This document shows, piece after piece, positions 4,483 to 9,506 of a DNA stretch of 9,506 nucleotides. The position numbers and the translations under genes were made by a program. Positions within the stretch are counted from its first letter, which is position 1. Each line of letters begins with the position of its first letter. This DNA is from Synechococcales cyanobacterium PMM_0073 (GTDB lineage: Bacteria > Cyanobacteriota > Cyanobacteriia > Elainellales > Elainellaceae), in the NCBI GenBank assembly GCA_949127695.1, contig CASBQH010000428.1, positions 1-9,506 on the forward strand. Reading direction: 5' to 3'. The notes below the pieces were generated by a model. It did no database searches, was not told where the DNA came from, and worked only from the letters and a program-made list of their open reading frames with translations.

Positions 4483-6705
4483 CTAACGAGGCGAATTGGG
4501 ACGATGAAAGCGCTCGATCAGCTGCTTAGACTGCTGAGTCACCTGGTCTTTAAATGCCGTAATTCCAGACTGCGGCGGCAGTTCTAGCTCTGGCTGATAG
4601 TAGCTGAACGAGCTAGTGGCTTCATCAGAGGCATTGGCAACAGCGCCCAGGATGGGCACAGCCGGAACGCGCAGTTCGTCGATCGCCTGCTCTAACAACA
4701 CTCGCTTGAGCTGATGCAGCCGCACCACGAGCAGCAGCCCGTCGGTTTGCGGCGCGAGGAAGTAGGCATCTGAAATGCCTAGCAGAGGCGGCATATCATA
4801 GATTACCAGATCGAAGGCCGTCAGCGCCTTTGCCATAAACTGCTGCATCGACTGCGAAGCCAAAATCCGAGTGGCATCTGGAGGAATGGAGCCACAGCTC
4901 AGCAGCGATAGGTTGCTCTCCCAGGCAACCGGACGCAGCACGTTCTCTAAGTCGAATCCAGAGGAGACGACATCGGTGAGGCCGGGACTGGCGCTCATCT
5001 GCAAATATTGGTGCAGGCGCGGGCGGCGCAGATCCGCATCCACCAGCAGCACTCGCTGTCCGGCAGCCGCAGCCGCCTGAGCCAGATAGAGCGCCACGGT
5101 GGTTTTTCCAGCGTTGGCCGTGGGTGAGCTGACAACCAGCGAGCGGATCGGCGTATCAGGACTGATAAACCGCAGGTTGGCATAGAGCGTCCGAAAGGCT
5201 TCCTGAAACGGCAGCGAGATTTGAGCTTGCAGGGGATGCCCGGTGAGCAGCGGGAAATCAGAGAGCGTGGTGGGCAGCTGATGCGGCGCTGAATTCAGCA
5301 GCCGATTGGTCGGAATCACGCCCAGCAGGGGCAGCTGCGTCAGCTCCTTGATCTCTTTGGGGCTGTGAATCCGGTTGCTGAGCCGTTCGCTGAGCAGAGC
5401 CGCCGCCAAGCCCAGCAAAAAGCCCAGCCCAATCCCTAATGCCAATCGACGCTTGGCGCTGGCTGACTGCGGCAGCGGCGCGCTGGGCGGTGTCAGCAGC
5501 TGCCAGGGCACTTCGCGCTGGGCAGCTTCAATTCGCAATCCCTCGCGCTTGGTCAGAAACTGGTTGAGATTATCTGTGGCAATTTGCAGCTCGCGCTGGA
5601 TGTCGCTGTATTCGCGGGTGACAAACGAGAGCTGTTTGACCTGGGCGTTCAGCACTGCGGCAGATTTCTCAATGGACTCAGCTCGGTTCTCTAGCTCCTG
5701 AATCTGGCTGGCCACTTCGCGCTGTGCCCGGACGCCTTCACGTTGCAGCAGTGGCAGCAGGTTTTGGCGCTGTTCCTGCAAGACCTGCATATCCGGGCTG
5801 CTGTCTAAATAGAGGGTCGAATCTTTGGCAAACTGGCTGTCTACTTCTAGAAGCTGGTCAAGCAGGCGCTGATAGCGGGGATTGGCGGTGAGCGCCGAGC
5901 CGGAGGCATCTTCAATGCCGCGAGAGCGGAGCTGGGCTTGCATTTCGCTAAACAGCAGGCGTGCTTCACTCAGCTGGGTCTGCGTCTTGAGCCGATCCTG
6001 CGCCAGATCGCCCAGCTGGCCGGAGAGCTGCTCAGCCTGAAGCTGCGGATCAATCAGGTTAAACTGCTGGCGAAAGTTCTGAAGCTTGGCCTGCTGTCTG
6101 GCCACCAAGGCTTCTAGGGTCGGCAGCTGCTCTTCGACAAAAACGAGTCCCTGGCGCACATCGCCCTGCCGAGTTGCTAAGCTGTACTCCAGATACTGGT
6201 TGGAGAGTCGCGACAGCACATCTCTGACCAGGTTCGCATCCGGATCGCTGAAGGTAACAGCCAAAATATTATGCTGGCTGGCCGTCACCTTCAGATTCTT
6301 GGCTAGCAGCTCATAGCTAATCTGCGGATACTGAGGCTGGAGCTGTTCGACCAGGGGATTGAGAATTGCCGGACTCTGCAAGACGCGAATCTTGGTTTCA
6401 TCTAGCGTAGTCGCTGGAGCTTCAGGATTTTCTGGCCGACTGCCCAACGTCTGCGGCACAGAAGAGAGCACCTGATTCTCGACGGTGACTGAGTTGGTTA
6501 AAATTTCAAACCCAGCTTTGTAGACCGGCTGATCGGTCAGCGTTTTCAGCTGTGCCAGCAGCGCCACAGCGCTCGTGATGCTCAAGATTAAGAGTGACTT
6601 CCGGCGAAAAATGGCCAGCAGCCGTCCCAGTTCTAATCCACCTTCATCGCCCGCAGCAATTGCCGTGGGATTAGCCTGCGTATGCAGCAGAGAAGTTGCC
6701 TTCAT
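4483..6705 (-). CDS. Wzc-like polysaccharide co-polymerase/BY-kinase (Wzz domain fused to P-loop ATPase)
   Basis: Encodes 740 residues, the usual size for fused Wzc proteins. Order: short cytoplasmic N-terminus, first membrane helix at about 37-53, periplasmic Wzz/GNVR region to about 415 with long coiled-coil stretches (about 190-260 and 305-395), a Pro-rich stretch TPPSAPLP (405-412), second membrane helix at about 421-438, then the cytoplasmic ATPase/kinase. That domain has EAFRTLYANLRF (502-513), Walker A SPTANAGKTT (527-536), Walker A' LLVDADLRRPR (553-563) and Walker B DLVIYDMPP (632-640). Such proteins control chain length and export of capsule or exopolysaccharide with an outer-membrane partner, here the neighbouring export gene. 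The Walker A core has ANAGKT where many relatives have PGEGKS, and the tail has only one Tyr pair (702-703) instead of the usual Tyr cluster, so autophosphorylation is uncertain. The start has no visible Shine-Dalgarno sequence and lies 46 bases after the export gene's stop. Confidence 0.93.
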   Translation of the reverse strand: MKATSLLHTQANPTAIAAGDEGGLELGRLLAIFRRKSLLILSITSAVALLAQLKTLTDQPVYKAGFEILTNSVTVENQVLSSVPQTLGSRPENPEAPATTLDETKIRVLQSPAILNPLVEQLQPQYPQISYELLAKNLKVTASQHNILAVTFSDPDANLVRDVLSRLSNQYLEYSLATRQGDVRQGLVFVEEQLPTLEALVARQQAKLQNFRQQFNLIDPQLQAEQLSGQLGDLAQDRLKTQTQLSEARLLFSEMQAQLRSRGIEDASGSALTANPRYQRLLDQLLEVDSQFAKDSTLYLDSSPDMQVLQEQRQNLLPLLQREGVRAQREVASQIQELENRAESIEKSAAVLNAQVKQLSFVTREYSDIQRELQIATDNLNQFLTKREGLRIEAAQREVPWQLLTPPSAPLPQSASAKRRLALGIGLGFLLGLAAALLSERLSNRIHSPKEIKELTQLPLLGVIPTNRLLNSAPHQLPTTLSDFPLLTGHPLQAQISLPFQEAFRTLYANLRFISPDTPIRSLVVSSPTANAGKTTVALYLAQAAAAAGQRVLLVDADLRRPRLHQYLQMSASPGLTDVVSSGFDLENVLRPVAWESNLSLLSCGSIPPDATRILASQSMQQFMAKALTAFDLVIYDMPPLLGISDAYFLAPQTDGLLLVVRLHQLKRVLLEQAIDELRVPAVPILGAVANASDEATSSFSYYQPELELPPQSGITAFKDQVTQQSKQLIERFHRPNSPR

Positions 6706-6751
6706 TGCAGTATTCGTAAAAAAAGATCTAAATTAGCCACCTAGAGTATCG

Positions 6752-8251
6752 TTAGGGGAACAGGTTGATTAGGCTGACGGGCGAAGCAAACAGCGTTAGA
6801 AAGCGGGTCAGGGGATTGGCAACCGCTTCTAGAACATCTGATACCGCAGCAAGCTCAGAACGGCGCACCACCACCACATCATTGTTACGCAACGGCGGAT
6901 TGGCAGATTCACTCACGCCTTCGGCAAAGTCAAGGTCAATATCTTGACGCGAAACGCTGCCGTTTAAGTTGAGACGAATTAACTGTACCGATCTGCGGCT
7001 AGCGCGATTATTCAAGCCTCCTGCTGCCAGTATAGCCTGGTTGAGCGGCGTATTCGGCGGCACTTCAACGACGCCGGGACGCACCAGTTCACCCACTACA
7101 TTCACCCGAATTTGATCGGGAGAAAAGCTGGCGGCGGCAATCTGATTGGCTTCGCTCAAATCGATGCGGGTGGCAGTGGGAACCACAACCGTATCGCGGT
7201 CTTGCAAGAAGGCATCTTGATTTAGATCACCATCATGCAGCAGCTTCCACAGATCGACACTGAACAGCTGCTCAGCGCCAGACTGGGTGATACGGCGCAC
7301 CTGCACCTGGCGAATATCGGCGGTGGGGGTAATGCCACCCGCCACCTGCAAAGCTCTGGTGATTGTGGGCATGAGCCCATAGCGCGTCGAGTCGCCAGGT
7401 AGCCCCGCTTCAGTGGTTCTGGCGGTGCCAGTGACCGTATGCGGCCCTGGACGATAGACTTCGCCAACTACGGCAATGTTAATGGGGGCATCTTCGGTGG
7501 GCGTAAAGCTGGCGGCAGCAATTTGTCGCGACTCGGCGAGGTTGGCTGCTATGGTAGTGGGAACGTAGACTGTATCGCCGTCGCGCAGCTGAAAGTCATA
7601 GCGCAGCTCGCCCGTCTGGAGAAACTGCATTAGGTTCACGTTAATGATCTGATCGCCTGCCTGACGCTGGGGACGACGGACTTGAATATTGCGGAGATCA
7701 GCCGACTGCTGCACGCCACCTGCTGTTTTGAGTAATTCTGTCACGGTAGGAAACTGCGGGGTGTCGCGGGCGATGCTGTAGGCTCCCGGACGCTTGACTT
7801 CTCCCGCGATGCCAATGGTAAGGGGGCGAGGCGTCAGCAGCGTCAGGCTAACAATGGGGCGGCGCAGGATGCTGGCATAGCGCTGCGAGATGGCAGCGGC
7901 GGCTTGCTCCAGCGTTAGTCCAGTCACGTTAACGTTGCCAACCTGCACAAGGCTCAGGGTGCCATCTGCCAAAACGGTGGTCTCAGCGCTATATTGCGGG
8001 ATCCGAAACACTTCTATCCGCACCTGATCGCCTGAACCGAGCGTATAGGTTGTATCTGCTGCTGGACTGCCAGCCTGAATCCGATCGAGCGAGGTCGATA
8101 GCGGCACAGCGGCTGGAGCAGGATTTGATCTGTCCGCTGCGCCATCCTGTTCTAGATTTGCAGGCTGCCCTAGCGCAGATGATCCTGCACCCATGGCGAT
8201 TAATCCTGCCAAACCAGCAATCCAAAAAGTTTGCTTCACGTCGCCTTTCAC
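6752..8251 (-). CDS. outer-membrane polysaccharide export protein (Wza-like, Poly_export + SLBB domains)
   Basis: Encodes about 499 residues. A signal peptide is evident (hydrophobic core WIAGLAGLIAMGAG, cleavage probably after SALG), but no lipobox Cys follows, unlike E. coli Wza. The Poly_export domain spans about 68-140 (YTLGSGDQVRIEVFRIPQYS). Three SLBB-type beta-grasp repeats follow, each opening with a GEV/GEL-x-RPG motif (151-156, 264-269, 388-393) and with an AAGG or AGG turn. The C-terminus ends in a hydrophobic helix (about 474-499) that may form part of the outer-membrane pore. It should form the secretion channel for the polymer made by this operon and contact the Wzc-like protein. 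No ATG is available in frame: GTG at 8251-8249 is preferred because GGA lies 6 bases upstream; TTG at 8254-8252 is the alternative. Residues quoted are counted from the TTG. Confidence 0.93.
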   Translation of the reverse strand: MKGDVKQTFWIAGLAGLIAMGAGSSALGQPANLEQDGAADRSNPAPAAVPLSTSLDRIQAGSPAADTTYTLGSGDQVRIEVFRIPQYSAETTVLADGTLSLVQVGNVNVTGLTLEQAAAAISQRYASILRRPIVSLTLLTPRPLTIGIAGEVKRPGAYSIARDTPQFPTVTELLKTAGGVQQSADLRNIQVRRPQRQAGDQIINVNLMQFLQTGELRYDFQLRDGDTVYVPTTIAANLAESRQIAAASFTPTEDAPINIAVVGEVYRPGPHTVTGTARTTEAGLPGDSTRYGLMPTITRALQVAGGITPTADIRQVQVRRITQSGAEQLFSVDLWKLLHDGDLNQDAFLQDRDTVVVPTATRIDLSEANQIAAASFSPDQIRVNVVGELVRPGVVEVPPNTPLNQAILAAGGLNNRASRRSVQLIRLNLNGSVSRQDIDLDFAEGVSESANPPLRNNDVVVVRRSELAAVSDVLEAVANPLTRFLTLFASPVSLINLFP

Positions 8252-8274
8252 CAAAGTTCCGCTGCTATATTCAT
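8248..8274 (-). other. possible 8-codon leader ORF overlapping the export gene start
   Basis: ATG at 8274-8272 opens MNIAAELW, and its TGA stop (8250-8248) overlaps the preferred GTG start of the export gene as GTGA. This overlap is a geometry that permits translational coupling by re-initiation. It is very short and could be chance; there is no separate evidence of translation. Confidence 0.3.
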
Positions 8275-8295
8275 AGTTATCTTCACTTCTCTATT

Positions 8296-9108
8296 CTATT
8301 GAGCTGGAGATTTCTTAGATGTGATCAGCATCTGTTCAGAGGTCAGAATTTGCTTGATTGCCAGCCAGATAAAGATCGGAATAGTGCCAGTGTAGCGTTT
8401 CCAAAGTCGATTTGGCTCCTGTACCAATCGATAAAACCACTCCAGTCCAAGGCGCTGGATTAACAGAGGAGCCCGCCGATGAATGCCAGCAAAAACGGGG
8501 AATGCCCCGCCTAAACCAATCATCACCATATTTACTCTGTTCTGATGCTCTACCATCCAACGTTCTTGTTTTGGACAGCCTAAAGATACCAGCACGATAC
8601 CAGCACCGCTAGCATTAAGTTTCTGAACAATTTCTGCATCTTCTTGAGCGGTCATAGGTCGAAACGGCAGCGGCTCCATGCCAGCAATCGTTAAGGTAGG
8701 AAATTCTCGCTCTAATCGCTCACGCATTCGCTCTAAAATTACAGACTGTGACCCTAGAAAAAACAGGCTCACCTCCGCCTCTGGAGCGCTGCGACAAAGC
8801 GCCGTAAGTACGTCTGGTCCAGCTACGCGCTCTTGGCGCGAGATGCCCAATAGCCGCAACATCCAAACCAGCGGCATCCCGTCTGGGGTAATTAAATCGG
8901 CAGCCTTGAGCATTGCTGCAAACTGAGCGTTGCGATGTGCTTCGATCAGCATGTGAACATTAGCGATACAGACGGTCTTACTCAATCTGCTTTTTGCCCA
9001 TCGCAAAATAGCGCTGAGCTGATCGTCAAATGGTAGAGCAGCAATTGGAAACCCAATCACATCTTGAACAGGTACATGCTCGTCTAATAAACCAGTCATA
9101 GCCTTCAT
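8296..9108 (-). CDS. WecG/TagA/CpsF-family glycosyltransferase (GT26)
   Basis: Encodes 270 residues from ATG 9108, chosen because AGG lies 4-5 bases upstream; a TTG at 9123 would add five residues. Family motifs, numbered from the ATG: N50 in IANVHM, the catalytic-site motif TPDGMP with D76, the FFLGSQ strand (about 116-121), LGCPKQERWM (176-185), GLGGAFPVFAG (198-208), RRAP (211-214) and GLEWFYRLVQEPNRLWKRY (221-239). The C-terminal hydrophobic/basic helix (about 243-260) probably holds the enzyme at the inner face of the cytoplasmic membrane. These enzymes transfer a sugar, such as ManNAc or ManNAcA, from UDP onto an undecaprenyl-linked acceptor during wall or exopolysaccharide synthesis; the sugar here is unknown. 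The usual GxGxxFDxxAG motif has Pro in place of Asp. It lies first in the operon, 44 bases before the export gene. Confidence 0.93.
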   Translation of the reverse strand: MKAMTGLLDEHVPVQDVIGFPIAALPFDDQLSAILRWAKSRLSKTVCIANVHMLIEAHRNAQFAAMLKAADLITPDGMPLVWMLRLLGISRQERVAGPDVLTALCRSAPEAEVSLFFLGSQSVILERMRERLEREFPTLTIAGMEPLPFRPMTAQEDAEIVQKLNASGAGIVLVSLGCPKQERWMVEHQNRVNMVMIGLGGAFPVFAGIHRRAPLLIQRLGLEWFYRLVQEPNRLWKRYTGTIPIFIWLAIKQILTSEQMLITSKKSPAQ

Positions 9109-9166
9109 TACACCTGAATTCAACTGCCCAATATAACCTCAACGCTCTAAGCCTGCATCAATTGCC

Positions 9167-9192
9167 TTCGTCACCGAGTTTGCAATGACGAA
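9167..9192. repeat. 7-bp inverted repeat in the operon leader
   Basis: TTCGTCA (9167-9173) is exactly inverted as TGACGAA (9186-9192) around 12 bases. It lies about 60-85 bases upstream of the glycosyltransferase start. It could be a leader hairpin or operator; the stem is short enough to be chance. Confidence 0.45.
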
Positions 9193-9331
9193 AAATCTAA
9201 GCTGAGACGAACAAAACCTCAGCCCTCTCCAGATCGACTGAAGCTGACAATAAAACATTGCAGGTTGACAAATCTAACAAAACTAGAACTCCCAGTACCA
9301 CTCTCACGGATGTGGCGATTGGCAAGTCTGT

Positions 9332-9353
9332 AGATGATCCTAAGATGATCCTA
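9332..9353. repeat. exact 11-bp tandem duplication
   Basis: AGATGATCCTA occurs twice back to back (9332-9342 and 9343-9353) with no mismatch. It is most likely a slippage product in the operon's upstream region, or a doubled half-site. Confidence 0.7.
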
Positions 9354-9413
9354 AAAATGAGCCTGTATAAAAACCTGTAGAACCAAGCCCACCCTGAGAG
9401 AGCCGCAAGTACC

Positions 9414-9441
9414 ACCTTTGATTTCTAGCATGATCAAAGGT
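9414..9441. repeat. 9-bp perfect inverted repeat upstream of the polysaccharide operon
   Basis: ACCTTTGAT (9414-9422) is exactly inverted as ATCAAAGGT (9433-9441) with a 10-base spacer. The half-sites are centred 19 bp apart, nearly two helical turns, as for a dimeric regulator. It lies about 305-335 bases upstream of the glycosyltransferase start, without a U-tract on either strand. Confidence 0.65.
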
Positions 9442-9506
9442 TGAGCGAACCCCCAAGTAACGGAACTAGCCTTCAATCGTAGGGAACAAATCGGCTAGCA
9501 CAGTCA

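Larger units (their letters stand above)
9109..9506. other. non-coding region upstream of the polysaccharide operon
   Basis: About 400 bases without a convincing gene. A 72-codon minus-strand frame here (9415-9197) starts at GTG without a good Shine-Dalgarno sequence, matches nothing I know and runs through the repeats, so I did not call it. The region should contain the operon promoter, but I see no clear -35/-10 pair on the minus strand. It holds a 7-bp inverted repeat (9167-9192), an 11-bp tandem duplication (9332-9353) and a 9-bp inverted repeat (9414-9441). Confidence 0.6.

Noticed and set aside
9197..9415. 72-codon minus-strand reading frame
   Set aside because: GTG start without a clear Shine-Dalgarno sequence, no recognisable family, composition of an accidental frame, and it runs through a tandem duplication.
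1..9506. CRISPR array, insertion sequence, tRNA or attachment site
   Set aside because: No regularly spaced repeats with unique spacers, no transposase, no tRNA-like cloverleaf and no integrase were seen on either strand.

Overview
The window looks like cyanobacterial chromosome. The clearest clues are a short primary-like (group 2) sigma factor with cyanobacterial sequence style, a pheophorbide-a-oxygenase/Lls1-type Rieske protein with the C-terminal CxxC and paired membrane helices of that family, a COG3937-type phasin-like protein, and an exopolysaccharide export module with a Wzc-like fused chain-length/ATPase protein. The genus cannot be told from the sequence alone. I saw no copy of the palindrome GCGATCGC (HIP1), which is abundant in many but not all cyanobacteria.

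Layout, left to right. On the minus strand are the 5' end of an unidentified small gene (1-53), a phasin-like gene (108-506) and the small SRP RNA gene ffs (619-716) with its own U-tract. An intergenic region of about 500 bases then leads to the only plus-strand gene, a group 2 sigma factor (1231-2184), which ends in a very strong intrinsic terminator (2199-2235). All remaining genes are on the minus strand, so in transcription order they run right to left: a WecG/TagA/CpsF-type glycosyltransferase (8296-9108), an outer-membrane polysaccharide export protein (6752-8251), a Wzc-like polysaccharide co-polymerase/BY-kinase (4483-6705), a small conserved-looking hypothetical protein (3784-4092) and the Rieske oxygenase (2295-3707). 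The sigma gene and the oxygenase gene converge on a region holding two adjacent perfect hairpins.

How the genes fit together: the three genes at 4483-9108 are closely spaced (about 45 nt between them) and form a coherent envelope-polysaccharide operon, with sugar transfer to a lipid-linked acceptor, export through the outer membrane, and control of chain length and export. The 398 bases upstream of this operon carry several repeats and inverted repeats but no convincing gene. The 102-aa gene and the oxygenase are separated from the operon by 390 bases of non-coding DNA with its own hairpin and direct repeats, so they are probably transcribed separately. 

The most noteworthy signals that gene calls do not explain are: a four-copy, 14-bp imperfect tandem repeat just upstream of the oxygenase gene that also contains the stop codon of the preceding gene (3733-3788); an exact 10-bp direct repeat 13 bases before the sigma start codon (1195-1217); a 9-bp perfect inverted repeat upstream of the polysaccharide operon (9414-9441); and an 8-codon leader ORF whose stop overlaps the likely GTG start of the export gene. 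I found no strong candidate for a wholly new biological system; most genes belong to known families.
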